Notes under the pieces: model-generated | What the model was told of the DNA's origin: nothing | Databases searched by the model: none | Seen by the model: the letters and a program-made list of their open reading frames with translations, nothing else | Position numbers and translations under genes: made by a program | From: a virus | IMG/VR virus record: IMGVR_UViG_3300044695_002580 | Location: 1-64,000 of that record | DNA: 64,000 bases | Direction: 5' to 3' (one strand) | In this document: in pieces, positions 8,614 through 14,893 of the stretch | How positions within the stretch are numbered: the first letter of the stretch is position 1 | Layout: the number at the start of each line of letters is the position of its first letter

Positions 8614-8638
8614 AATTTCTCCTTAGTAGGAGTCTATC

Positions 8639-8836
8639 TTACTCTAAATTTAAGTAATTGTTAGGGTCAAATATATTTACAGACTTTAACTTTAGCGAGT
8701 CTGCTTTATCTTTTGCGTGGTGTCCGCAAAACATTAACTCTCCGTTAAGAAAGGTAACAATAACTTGTGCAGCAGCGCTGCAGGCATCACAGCGGTCTTG
8801 AGCGGTTAGCTGGCGGTTGACCTCTGTAGTTACCAT
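8639..8836 (-). CDS. DUF7455-like small zinc protein
   Basis: A 65-residue protein with DRCDACSAAAQVIVTFLNGE and then LMFCGHHAKDK. The CDxC...CGHH ligand pattern matches the DUF7455 family, which is characteristic of Actinobacteria and their phages. The function of the family is unknown. It is one of the two strongest host pointers in the window. Confidence 0.7.
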   Translation of the reverse strand: MVTTEVNRQLTAQDRCDACSAAAQVIVTFLNGELMFCGHHAKDKADSLKLKSVNIFDPNNYLNLE

Positions 8837-8838
8837 GG

Positions 8839-8967
8839 TTATTTACCTTTCTTCTTCTTATCTTCTTTTTCGATAGAACGGGCTAGTTCATCTTGTGACT
8901 CTGCAGTCCAAGACCAGTCTACACCTTCTGGGATATCAAATTGAGACTCAGAACGCTTGTCTGTCAC
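8839..8967 (-). CDS. 42-residue hypothetical protein
   Basis: A GTG at 8967 overlaps the upstream stop as GTGA, and the TAA at 8839 lies two bases before the next ATG. The peptide starts MTDKRSESQFDIPEGVDW and ends in a Lys run (EKEDKKKKGK). No domain is recognised. The evidence is the coupled spacing on both sides. Confidence 0.4.
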   Translation of the reverse strand: MTDKRSESQFDIPEGVDWSWTAESQDELARSIEKEDKKKKGK

Positions 8968-9314
8968 TTGATGCCCTTTTCACGCTTTAACTTAGCTAAA
9001 GCAGCCCCGCTTACTGGTCCACCAAGCGTATCTGGATTATCGGTAGCCTCTTTAACTGTTGTTCTTAAATTAACAACGTTCTTTGCGCCAGCAATACCCT
9101 GAGAAACCTCACGGTCATATCGTTGTGCAGCGGTCATGCGACCAGTGATGTGTCCCTCTTCGTGGAACTGTTCAACAGCTCTATCTTTCAATGCTTGCTT
9201 GCTTGTACCCTTTGCACGCCTCATTTCAGGAGCGTACTTAGCCTGCATCTTAGATTGCATCTCAGACCTAATATCTTCTTGGCTAAGTCCAAACTGGTCG
9301 CCATTATGATTCAT
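8964..9314 (-). CDS. Hypothetical protein
   Basis: A 116-residue, charged, helical protein (NGDQFGLSQEDIRSEMQSKM near the start). It includes FHEEGHITGR, which contains histidines but no full HExxH zinc motif. No family recognised. It belongs to the leftward run of small genes and overlaps the 42-residue gene. Confidence 0.5.
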   Translation of the reverse strand: MNHNGDQFGLSQEDIRSEMQSKMQAKYAPEMRRAKGTSKQALKDRAVEQFHEEGHITGRMTAAQRYDREVSQGIAGAKNVVNLRTTVKEATDNPDTLGGPVSGAALAKLKREKGIK

Positions 9315-9316
9315 TA

Positions 9317-9541
9317 TTAGTCCTTATACTTATCTGGGATACCCCAAGCACCACCAGGTGCTGGACGTGTTACCTTTACATCTTCCATACCTCTGCCTCT
9401 TGCAGAGTTAACACTATCAGCAAGACGAGCACGTAGAGGCTCGCCCCAATGCTCTGCACCATTACCTTTTGTTCTAGGCTTTGAACCTGCAGGATGAACT
9501 CCTACTAACGCGCTAAACTGACCACCGTCTTGATAGTTCAT
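9317..9541 (-). CDS. Small Gly/Arg-rich hypothetical protein
   Basis: A 74-residue protein with many Gly, Arg and Pro residues and no hydrophobic core, so probably disordered. It overlaps the HNH gene by four bases (stop/start), indicating coupling. Function unknown. Confidence 0.45.
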   Translation of the reverse strand: MNYQDGGQFSALVGVHPAGSKPRTKGNGAEHWGEPLRARLADSVNSARGRGMEDVKVTRPAPGGAWGIPDKYKD

Positions 9542-9831
9542 TTCTCATTCTCTTTCTTGCCTGCACGGCGCTTGTTCTCTTTTGCTGTGTTCTTACTGCG
9601 AGAGATGGCTCGTAGGTTGCCCTTGGAGTCATTATTATGGTTGTTGTCCTTATGGTCAACCGTAATATCCTTAGACTTAATTTTACCGTTTTTAGACTCA
9701 TAGTCAGCGCGAGCCTTATTCTTTGATGTGGTTACCCACTTACCGCCAACCTTTTTCTTATAAACATAGATTGGACGTCCACCATTGGCGTCAGAACCCT
9801 TATAAGGGCCAAACTTCTTTGTCTCTGCCAT
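9538..9831 (-). CDS. HNH endonuclease
   Basis: A 97-residue protein from the ATG at 9831, which overlaps the upstream stop as TAATG; an ATG twelve bases upstream is less likely. The C-terminal half has DITVDHKDNNHNND followed by NLRAISRSKNTAKENKRR. DH, the asparagines and the second histidine form a beta-beta-alpha metal HNH motif. It is either a free-standing homing-type nuclease or a packaging-associated HNH; no split gene is apparent nearby. Confidence 0.75.
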   Translation of the reverse strand: MAETKKFGPYKGSDANGGRPIYVYKKKVGGKWVTTSKNKARADYESKNGKIKSKDITVDHKDNNHNNDSKGNLRAISRSKNTAKENKRRAGKKENEK

Positions 9832-10103
9832 TAGCAGTCCCACGCTCTCAATGACTTGTTAATACGGCTATTAGGGTCTTTAGCGGTCTTAGCGCTAGTG
9901 TTGACCTTCTTCATACCTTCCATACGTGCACAGAATGATTTACGACGTGCAGCAGACTTAGGTGACTTCTTAGCCTGTTCTTTTTTAACAGGAGGTTTTA
10001 AATTAGAACCAGGGTTAGCCTTCTCATAAGACTTACGGCCCTTCTCATTAAGACCGCCTTTAGCGTTCTTACCCTCTTTGCGTGTCCATGCTTCTGATGC
10101 CAT
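9831..10103 (-). CDS. DUF6321-like basic protein
   Basis: A 90-residue basic protein. The string GLNEKGRKSYEKANPGSNLK, then RRKSFCARMEGMK and SRINKSLRAWDC closely resembles the DUF6321 family found in phages. One conserved Cys sits in SFCARM and one at the extreme C-terminus. The biochemical role is unknown. Confidence 0.6.
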   Translation of the reverse strand: MASEAWTRKEGKNAKGGLNEKGRKSYEKANPGSNLKPPVKKEQAKKSPKSAARRKSFCARMEGMKKVNTSAKTAKDPNSRINKSLRAWDC

Positions 10104-10303
10104 TAGTGTGGGTTCTCCTTATGCCAGTCTTTGACGGCCTTAACGCCTTGCTTAATTGTCTTAGACCCACCCTTTTTTGTCAGGTTAATCTTGTCATACT
10201 TACCAGCCTTGGCTTTAGCCTCGTGGTCAACTACAACATCACCCTTTTTATTCTTTTTAACGGTGTGTTTAATACCTTGTACTTTAATTGTCTTTTTTGG
10301 CAC
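10103..10303 (-). CDS. Small basic hypothetical protein
   Basis: The open frame extends to 10375, but that part overlaps the zinc gene deeply. I prefer the GTG at 10303, giving MPKKTIKVQGIKHTVKKNKK and a 20-base overlap. The 66-residue product is Lys-rich with a likely small beta domain. Function unknown. Confidence 0.45.
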   Translation of the reverse strand: MPKKTIKVQGIKHTVKKNKKGDVVVDHEAKAKAGKYDKINLTKKGGSKTIKQGVKAVKDWHKENPH

Positions 10304-10466
10304 GTTCGCTACGTTCTCTCTGCTCTGGGGCGTTTGCACACCCATGTGCATCTTTATGAAACATTTGGTACTCACCCTTGCGTCGGGTGCCTACCTTAAG
10401 GGCGTCTTCTCTAATCTCTCTACCGCAGTTCTCGCAGGTAGGAAATTGACCGCCACTTCTTTTCAT
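10284..10466 (-). CDS. Small zinc-binding protein
   Basis: A 60-residue protein with CENCGREI near residue 11 and later H and C residues (FHKDAHGCAN). This gives a C-x2-C...H-x3-H-x-C ligand set. The tail is highly charged. It overlaps genes on both sides. Function unknown. Confidence 0.5.
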   Translation of the reverse strand: MKRSGGQFPTCENCGREIREDALKVGTRRKGEYQMFHKDAHGCANAPEQRERSERAKKDN

Positions 10467-10768
10467 TAGTACATAGCTCCATTGTTTCCCTGTCCTGGGA
10501 ACCAGTTGTCAAAGTTTTCTTTTCTTCCGCCGCCCTGTTGGCCGCCGCCCATTGATGAGGTTACAGCGTGACCAATCATAGCACCGCGTACCATTGGGTT
10601 CTTAGCAGCTTTACCTAACATTGGAAGAGCTCTCTTTGCACCAGCAGAAATTGCTGGACCAACTACGCGAGATGCACCACGTGCTAACGCTGGGCCTGCT
10701 ACACGTGCAATTGCGGGGCCTGCAACGCGTGCTGCTACTCCAATTAAAGGTGCGATGAATGCTGGCAT
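10466..10768 (-). CDS. Ala/Gly/Arg-rich amphipathic protein
   Basis: A 100-residue protein with repeating hydrophobic/basic segments (ARVAGPAIARVAGPALARGA), then a Gly/Gln-rich stretch and an acidic-aromatic end. The first 70 residues could form amphipathic membrane-active helices. A minor virion or DNA-delivery protein is conceivable; there is no direct evidence. Confidence 0.45.
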   Translation of the reverse strand: MPAFIAPLIGVAARVAGPAIARVAGPALARGASRVVGPAISAGAKRALPMLGKAAKNPMVRGAMIGHAVTSSMGGGQQGGGRKENFDNWFPGQGNNGAMY

Positions 10769-11025
10769 TATCGGGTTCTCCTATTCAATGAACGGTTAAG
10801 AATATCTTGTGCTTGTTCAGATACATTGTATCTTCCGTATGATGGACGTGGCCCATCAAACATCCCGTTGGTATTCCGACGAATATCATCAGTCTTTTGC
10901 TTTGCTTTCGACGAAGGAGTTTTTTTGGTCTTTACACCTTTTTTCACTGCCTTCTTTGGATAAGCCTCACCTAATGCACGCTCTGCACGGGAACGTCCTG
11001 TTGCTGGGTCTTTCACTTCTTCCAC
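10768..11025 (-). CDS. Small basic hypothetical protein
   Basis: An 85-residue Lys/Arg-rich protein (KKAVKKGVKTKKTPSSKAKQ) with a more ordered, Tyr/Arg-containing C-terminus. It starts inside the end of the 66-residue upstream gene. Function unknown; it may bind nucleic acid, judging from charge only. Confidence 0.45.
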   Translation of the reverse strand: MEEVKDPATGRSRAERALGEAYPKKAVKKGVKTKKTPSSKAKQKTDDIRRNTNGMFDGPRPSYGRYNVSEQAQDILNRSLNRRTR

Positions 11026-11213
11026 CCCTTTGGTCGCTTGCCGTATTGATAGGTGTTGCCGTAATACTCTTCTGTGCTCATTGTTGTTGGAAGCTGGTTA
11101 CGTCGTGGGAGATGAACTGATAGGTCGCCAGTCTCACGCTCATACTTAATCTTCTTAGGCTTCTCATCGCCAAGAGTGCGGAACTCCTCGAATGGGTCTT
11201 CTGATGGATTCAT
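11013..11213 (-). CDS. Small hypothetical protein
   Basis: A 66-residue polar protein with an acidic first third (MNPSEDPFEEFRTLGDEKPK) and basic last third. The ATG overlaps the stop of the 28-residue Cys-rich gene as ATGA. No family recognised. Confidence 0.45.
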   Translation of the reverse strand: MNPSEDPFEEFRTLGDEKPKKIKYERETGDLSVHLPRRNQLPTTMSTEEYYGNTYQYGKRPKGWKK

Positions 11214-11296
11214 GGTCGGTTACGCTCGCAGATACAGTTGCAGTCATCAACATCACAGATTCCATAACGAATCTCATGGTCGCACTTGTAACACAT
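11210..11296 (-). CDS. 28-residue Cys-rich microprotein
   Basis: The ATG overlaps the upstream stop as TAATG and the TGA overlaps the next start as ATGA. The peptide MCYKCDHEIRYGICDVDDCN continues CICERNRP. It has six cysteines in 28 residues, in a CxxC...C...CxCxC arrangement, suggesting a metal-bound mini-fold. Double coupling supports real translation. Confidence 0.5.
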   Translation of the reverse strand: MCYKCDHEIRYGICDVDDCNCICERNRP

Positions 11297-11523
11297 TATT
11301 CTGTCAATCCTAGAAATTGCATACCCTTTGTTAATCTTTGACCAAGTGTAGGTTTTGGATTGGCGATTGCCATCGCTTCATTATCGTGCTTAATTGTTGA
11401 TGGTAGGTCCATACGTGATGCACGACGGGATAAGGTCTTTGGAAAACCTTCGGCTCTGTTAGCCGCATAGGTATCTAGATGGTAGAGACGAGCCTCATCA
11501 AACTTTTGATTACGGTTTTCCAT
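11296..11523 (-). CDS. Small hypothetical protein
   Basis: A 75-residue protein, mostly helical and basic in its middle (PKTLSRRASRMDL). No motif recognised. It is coupled to the 28-residue microprotein by TAATG overlap. Confidence 0.45.
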   Translation of the reverse strand: MENRNQKFDEARLYHLDTYAANRAEGFPKTLSRRASRMDLPSTIKHDNEAMAIANPKPTLGQRLTKGMQFLGLTE

Positions 11524-11525
11524 GT

Positions 11526-11771
11526 CTAAAGTCTAGTCTTATTGTGGTGGTAATACTCAATAAAAGCTAAGGTGAGCATATCCACCAATTGAGGTGAGTC
11601 TTTGTGCTTCTCTTGGAAATGGGCTTTCCATGCAACCGCGTTGAATTTACTCGAACCACATCCATTGTGAATATCTGTAAATACAACGCGTGCAAATTTG
11701 GAGGTACGTCCCTGATAATCCAGGGACTCCTCAAGAAAGTCGTAGAAGCTCACCGACGTATAATGACACAA
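11526..11771 (-). CDS. Small hypothetical protein
   Basis: An 81-residue protein that looks globular (FYDFLEESLDYQGRTSKF, then WKAHFQEKHKDS and a helical end). It does not share the Lys-rich bias of its neighbours. No family recognised. Confidence 0.45.
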   Translation of the reverse strand: MCHYTSVSFYDFLEESLDYQGRTSKFARVVFTDIHNGCGSSKFNAVAWKAHFQEKHKDSPQLVDMLTLAFIEYYHHNKTRL

Positions 11772-11782
11772 AAAGCTACTGT

Positions 11783-11872
11783 CTAGACAGGTGAATCTAA
11801 AATTTCATCAACGGCGTCATCAATAGTACGGCCACCGTGCTCTGTAGCACAATCACCGCAGTTCTTGCACAT
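11783..11872 (-). CDS. 29-residue Cys microprotein
   Basis: The ATG overlaps the membrane/histone-like gene's stop as TAATG. The peptide starts MCKNCGDCATEHGGRTIDDA and has CxxCxxC plus a His, enough for one zinc site. It is the second very short Cys peptide in this operon, about 500 bases from the first. Confidence 0.45.
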   Translation of the reverse strand: MCKNCGDCATEHGGRTIDDAVDEILDSPV

Positions 11873-12141
11873 TAGCGACGCTTAGTTGATTTCTTAGCTG
11901 TCTTCTTGACAGCCTTTTTAGCAGTCTTCTTTACCGCCTTCTTGGCAGTCTTCTTGACTGGCTTCTTAGCAGTTTTCTTAGCGGCCTTCTTAGCCGCCTT
12001 CTTGCGTGCCTTAGGCTTCAAGATTTCATCCAACTCTTCTTCCCACACCTGTGCACCAGTTGTGAGGAACTTATCATCACGAAGAGCCTTGCCGACGATA
12101 GCTACGATAATTGCGAATACAACGATAATTAAAATTTCCAT
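11872..12141 (-). CDS. Membrane-anchored histone H1-like Lys/Ala repeat protein
   Basis: An 89-residue protein. Residues 2-18 form one transmembrane helix (EILIIVVFAIIVAIVG). A short acidic linker follows, then about 45 residues of KKTAKKAVKKTAKK repeats, like bacterial histone H1-type or HU-extension tails. Such tails bind DNA non-specifically; the anchor would place this at the membrane. It is the first gene of the leftward block, with the promoter six bases upstream of its ATG. Confidence 0.6.
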   Translation of the reverse strand: MEILIIVVFAIIVAIVGKALRDDKFLTTGAQVWEEELDEILKPKARKKAAKKAAKKTAKKPVKKTAKKAVKKTAKKAVKKTAKKSTKRR

Positions 12142-12147
12142 AACCCA

Positions 12148-12176
12148 ATCATAGGGCTACTGCCTTCCCAAATCAA
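12148..12176 (-). promoter_or_regulatory. Leftward sigma70-type promoter, probably leaderless
   Basis: On the minus strand TTGATT (12171-12176), a 17-base spacer and TATGAT (12148-12153) lie six bases before the ATG at 12141. Transcription would start at or next to the ATG, giving a leaderless mRNA, a common form in Actinobacteria. Confidence 0.6.
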
Positions 12177-12246
12177 GCTCTACCTGCATATGAAGCCTGG
12201 CTACCCTAACCCTCAACTTGAGGTTTAACCCTGGGGGGGTGTCCAA

Positions 12247-12334
12247 TCCTGAGAGCCTCGGCGTGTCGCCTTTCCTGTGAGTTTCTAGGTTGTCGGCGTG
12301 TCGTGTAGGTGGGTGGGTGGCTATCTAGTAGCCT
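12247..12334 (+). promoter_or_regulatory. Rightward cassette promoter 1 (two boxes plus -10)
   Basis: A short box TCCTGAGAGCC-TCGGCGTGTCG ends at 12268. A long box, TCCTGTGAGT then GGCGTGTCG, ends at 12303. TAGCCT begins 26 bases beyond the long box as a candidate -10. It serves the genes at 12374 and 12670. The 12142-12373 gap also holds a small CCTCAA/TTGAGG dyad near 12215. Confidence 0.55.
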
Positions 12335-12373
12335 TATCCCACGCCACCAGATAGGGGGCAAAAAGGGGGAATA

Positions 12374-12670
12374 ATGAAAACTATCAACCAAAAGCAAGCG
12401 GTTCAGGCTATCGCTAACCTAGAACCTTTCAAGGCGGGCTCACTCACAGGTGAGTGGGTTCGTGTCTCATTCTACTCAGGCAGACTCAGCGTGAGCCACC
12501 CTGAGTTAGCCAATCTATGCGAGACACTCAACAAGGGCGAAAGCGCCTATGTCGTGTTCTCATACTTTACGCCTATCGCATACGCCACAGAAAAGTGGCA
12601 CACAGTAACCGAAAAGTTCTCACCTACAACATCACGCCATCAATCCATAGTTAGAAAGGCGGTCGCATAA
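12374..12670 (+). CDS. DUF8033-like phage protein
   Basis: A 98-residue protein opening MKTINQKQAVQAIANLEPF and containing YVVFSYFTPIAYATEKWH and TTSRHQSIVRKA. This resembles a small conserved phage/plasmid family (DUF8033-like) of unknown function. The RBS is AAAAAGGGGG, seven bases from the ATG. First gene of the rightward block; its stop overlaps the next ATG. Confidence 0.5.
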   Translation: MKTINQKQAVQAIANLEPFKAGSLTGEWVRVSFYSGRLSVSHPELANLCETLNKGESAYVVFSYFTPIAYATEKWHTVTEKFSPTTSRHQSIVRKAVA

Positions 12671-12945
12671 TGGAAATGGAAAAGGCAAAAGTTCATCAGT
12701 TCTTGCGCTCTCTCAATGGCAAGTTCTTCACAGTGGAATTCATCAAGCGCACGACGGGGGAGGTTCGCGTAATGCGAGCCACCACCAACTACGAAAGCAA
12801 GTTAGCGGGAGGGGACTTAGGTTACGACGCTAACGAAAAGGCTCTCATTCCAGTATGGGACTTAGAAAAGAAAGCTTTCCGCTCAATCCCAACGGACGCG
12901 GTAGTTCGTATAGTAGCCCTAGGGAATACATACGAAATCAAGTAG
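12670..12945 (+). CDS. SH3-like beta-barrel phage protein (DUF2693-like)
   Basis: A 91-residue, beta-rich protein with GKFFTVEFIKRTTGEVRVMR and GYDANEKALIPVWDLEKKA. This resembles small SH3-barrel proteins of phages and plasmids (DUF2693-type). Starts inside the upstream stop (TAATG). Function unknown. A strong terminator follows five bases after the stop. Confidence 0.55.
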   Translation: MEMEKAKVHQFLRSLNGKFFTVEFIKRTTGEVRVMRATTNYESKLAGGDLGYDANEKALIPVWDLEKKAFRSIPTDAVVRIVALGNTYEIK

Positions 12946-12950
12946 GACAA

Positions 12951-12976
12951 GAGGCGCGGACTTCCCCCCGCGCCTC
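12951..12976 (+). terminator. Rho-independent-type hairpin
   Basis: GAGGCGCGG pairs with CCGCGCCTC around an eight-base loop, followed by a second hairpin ATTCCCC/GGGGAAT at 12982-12998. There is no long T-run, so termination strength is uncertain. Confidence 0.6.
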
Positions 12977-13003
12977 TCTCGATTCCCCGTAGGGGAATGG
13001 GGA

Positions 13004-13021
13004 GGGTGGGCCAACACAAAC
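13004..13021 (+). repeat. Solitary right arm of the GTTTGTGTTGG inverted repeat
   Basis: GGGTGGGCCAACACAAAC carries the conserved CCAACACAAAC arm with no nearby left arm. Its partner sequence in inverted orientation is at 13793-13810 (17 of 18 bases complementary), on the far side of two genes. Confidence 0.6.
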
Positions 13022-13072
13022 ATAAGAACGGCATAGGGACTGGCAAAGGAACCCCAGGAATAATAAAGAGAA

Positions 13073-13189
13073 TTCTGTGAGTCGGGCGTGTCGGCTTGAC
13101 ACCCCACGCGGTCGGGCGTGTTGCCAATCCTGTGAGTTTTTAGACTTTCGGCGTGTCGCATTGTATCTATCAGGGCTATCAACTAGATT
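13073..13189 (+). promoter_or_regulatory. Rightward cassette promoter 2 (three boxes plus -10)
   Basis: A short box ends at 13093, a degenerate GGGCGTGTTG lies near 13121, and a long box (TCCTGTGAGT...GGCGTGTCG) ends at 13158. TTGTAT (13161) and TAGATT (13184-13189) follow with a 17-base spacer, so the -10 starts 26 bases after the box. It serves 13220-13522. Confidence 0.6.
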
Positions 13190-13219
13190 TATCTTATGAA
13201 CAGAGGGGGGGTGATTATT

Positions 13220-13522
13220 ATGGAAAACACAGAAAGCACTACCGCTATCGCGGAAATGTGGCAAGGTAGCGATGTTACTCGCCTAGTAGGCGCTAACGCA
13301 ACACTAACCAATGTCCGCACTGGTAGCACTATCACGGGGCGTATTACAAGCGCGAAGGTCAGCACTATCGCTAAGGACTCTGACCTTTATGTCGAAGGTC
13401 TATCTTTCGTCAGCGAAGTCAAGGTCGAAGGTATCTACGGGTCATTAGACCTAGCGACACCATTCATCAGCGACTGGGCACGCAAGTCGTATGACCACTG
13501 GCTAATCAACATTCAGGCGTAA
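13220..13522 (+). CDS. Hypothetical protein
   Basis: A 100-residue protein. I choose the ATG at 13220, eight bases after GGGGGGG, rather than the upstream ATG that contains the RBS. Beta-rich (NATLTNVRTGSTITGRITSA); no family recognised. Possibly a small barrel like its neighbour. Confidence 0.5.
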   Translation: MENTESTTAIAEMWQGSDVTRLVGANATLTNVRTGSTITGRITSAKVSTIAKDSDLYVEGLSFVSEVKVEGIYGSLDLATPFISDWARKSYDHWLINIQA

Positions 13523-13529
13523 GCCGCAA

Positions 13530-13556
13530 GGGGCAGGTGCTTCCCCCACCTGCCCC
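13530..13556 (+). terminator. Rho-independent-type hairpin
   Basis: GGGGCAGGTG pairs perfectly with CACCTGCCCC around a seven-base loop, eight bases after the stop at 13522. Confidence 0.65.
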
Positions 13557-13591
13557 ACTAATAACACTACTAGGGGAAAGGGGGGGACATC

Positions 13592-13753
13592 ATGGAAGTA
13601 GACCCACGCTATGCGATGGCTCAAGTCTATAAAGCTTTACGCGGTAAAGCAGAATTGACTGACCAGTTCACTGATGAAGTGAACAATTGCAACGGCCCAG
13701 CCGATGCATTCAAAATCTGCATGAAGTACCTATCGTTAGCAAACGCTTCATAG
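13592..13753 (+). CDS. 53-residue hypothetical protein
   Basis: The ATG follows GGGGGGG by five bases; TAG at 13751. The helical product starts MEVDPRYAMAQVYKALRGKA and has two Cys (NNCNG, KICMKY). It sits between two terminators, with no cassette box directly upstream. Transcription is perhaps read-through past the 13530 hairpin. Confidence 0.5.
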   Translation: MEVDPRYAMAQVYKALRGKAELTDQFTDEVNNCNGPADAFKICMKYLSLANAS

Positions 13754-13760
13754 GTTGTTC

Positions 13761-13786
13761 AGCCCCGCGGCCGTTCCCGCGGGGCT
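13761..13786 (+). terminator. Rho-independent-type hairpin
   Basis: AGCCCCGCGG pairs with CCGCGGGGCT around a six-base loop, seven bases after the stop of the 53-residue gene. The solitary left repeat arm follows at 13793. Confidence 0.65.
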
Positions 13787-13792
13787 GGCGCA

Positions 13793-13810
13793 GTTTGTGT
13801 TGGCCCGCCC
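13793..13810 (+). repeat. Solitary left arm of the GTTTGTGTTGG inverted repeat
   Basis: GTTTGTGTTGGCCCGCCC has no matching right arm before the next box. It is inverted relative to 13004-13021. Confidence 0.6.
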
Positions 13811-13850
13811 ACCCCGTTCTATATTTATATAGGGAGTTAGGGAAAGAGAA

Positions 13851-13912
13851 TCCTGTGAGTTTCTCAGGATTCGGCGTGTCGCATTGATTGCTATCTACGC
13901 ATAGTTTAGAGT
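13851..13912 (+). promoter_or_regulatory. Rightward cassette promoter 3
   Basis: One long box (TCCTGTGAGT...TCGGCGTGTCG) ends at 13881. TTGATT (13884-13889), a 17-base spacer and TAGAGT (13907-13912) follow. The -10 again starts 26 bases after the box end. It serves 13950-14540. Confidence 0.65.
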
Positions 13913-13949
13913 TCCACTAGTAGCCAAGGGGGCTACGGGAAAGGGATAT

Positions 13950-14204
13950 ATGTCAGAAAAGTACTATTCTACTGGTAGGGATTTAACTATCTCAATGGTA
14001 GAAATCAAGGCTAACTCAATTGAGGAAGCCGAAGCGGTTATGCAACGATTCATAGATGTAATTAGTGAAGTTATGAAGGACGATGTACGCTGGGATGAAG
14101 CGGACTGGTCCATTCAAGAAAATACATTAACGGCAGAAGGTATCTACGAAGTTACCGACGAGTATGACTACCATAAGGGTCATAGAATAATTGAGGTGGC
14201 ATAA
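13950..14204 (+). CDS. Acidic hypothetical protein
   Basis: An 84-residue acidic protein; an alpha/beta pattern with the helix NSIEEAEAVMQRFIDVISEV suggests a small ferredoxin-like fold. RBS AAAGGG. Last base overlaps the next ATG (TAATG). No family recognised. Confidence 0.5.
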   Translation: MSEKYYSTGRDLTISMVEIKANSIEEAEAVMQRFIDVISEVMKDDVRWDEADWSIQENTLTAEGIYEVTDEYDYHKGHRIIEVA

Positions 14205-14350
14205 TGTGTTTTAAATGTGGGACTACGCAAGACGGTAATATTGTGCACAGTGGGACCGACGCATTCTGCCTCGGGGTAATCGAACACGTAGGGCGCATAT
14301 GCTATGACTGCGCTAATAAGGTTAACAAGAAGGAGCAGGTAAATGCCTAA
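14204..14350 (+). CDS. 48-residue zinc-ribbon protein
   Basis: Starts MCFKCGTTQDGNIV and has a second CYDC knuckle (RICYDCANK). Two CxxC pairs form a zinc ribbon. TAATG coupling upstream and an eight-base overlap with the next gene support expression. Function unknown. Confidence 0.55.
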   Translation: MCFKCGTTQDGNIVHSGTDAFCLGVIEHVGRICYDCANKVNKKEQVNA

Positions 14351-14540
14351 TGAAATCATCTTCTACAACGGTTTCAACCTACTCGTGGATATCATCATCG
14401 CGGTCACCGTTGGATTCTTTGCCTACAGGTCAGGTAAAGCTTCAGGTTATATCCAAGGTTACGGTGAAGGTGAAGAAGACTATCGTGACAGTCTCGAACG
14501 ATACGCCGACTACGCGTACGAGGCCAGCCGCGAGCGCTAA
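14343..14540 (+). CDS. Single-pass membrane protein
   Basis: A 65-residue protein with one transmembrane helix at about residues 10-28 (FNLLVDIIIAVTVGFFAY) and a Tyr/Glu-rich cytoplasmic or exterior tail. Last gene of this small operon. Function unknown. Confidence 0.5.
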   Translation: MPNEIIFYNGFNLLVDIIIAVTVGFFAYRSGKASGYIQGYGEGEEDYRDSLERYADYAYEASRER

Positions 14541-14610
14541 CAAGTTTCTCGTAGACGTGGTTCCAGACTAGGACGTCCGCCACTTATACGTGAATGCATA
14601 ACCCCCTCAG

Positions 14611-14643
14611 GGCCCCAGTGGATATCCCTTCCCCACTGGGGCC
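14611..14643 (+). terminator. Rho-independent terminator
   Basis: GGCCCCAGTGG pairs with CCACTGGGGCC, followed by TTTT. The strongest canonical terminator of the rightward block. Confidence 0.8.
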
Positions 14644-14669
14644 TTTTGCTTGCCCTATTAAACGAGAAT

Positions 14670-14751
14670 GTTTGTGTTGGGGCTTATGGGCGTGTGTGTA
14701 TAAACATTTCGATATATATCTTCATATACACACATAAGCCCCAACACAAAC
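14670..14751 (+). repeat. GTTTGTGTTGG inverted repeat (hairpin A)
   Basis: The left arm GTTTGTGTTGGGGCTTATG matches the right arm perfectly over 19 bases. TGTGTGTAT/ATACACACA inner pairing extends it, interrupted by a GGCG bulge. The 14541-14893 gap holds only this element, the terminator and the promoter boxes. Confidence 0.75.
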
Positions 14752-14754
14752 CTT

Positions 14755-14848
14755 TCCTGAGAGTCGGGCGTGTCGCCCTGGTGCAATCCTGTGAATAATA
14801 AGACTATCGGCGTGTCGCTGATAAGGCTGAGAGATAAGAGTCTAGTAT
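14755..14848 (+). promoter_or_regulatory. Rightward cassette promoter 4
   Basis: A short box TCCTGAGAGTCGGGCGTGTCG ends at 14775 and a long box (TCCTGTGAAT...CGGCGTGTCG) ends at 14817. TAGTAT (14843-14848) starts 26 bases after it. It serves the DUF932 gene. Confidence 0.65.
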
Positions 14849-14893
14849 TAGGGCACGCGAGACGGTCTCGCGAATTGAAGGGGGGTGTGCCTT

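Noticed and set aside
12000-12141. Lys/Ala repeat DNA as a mobile or satellite repeat
   Set aside because: The repeat is codon-phased and explained by the protein's KKTAKK units.
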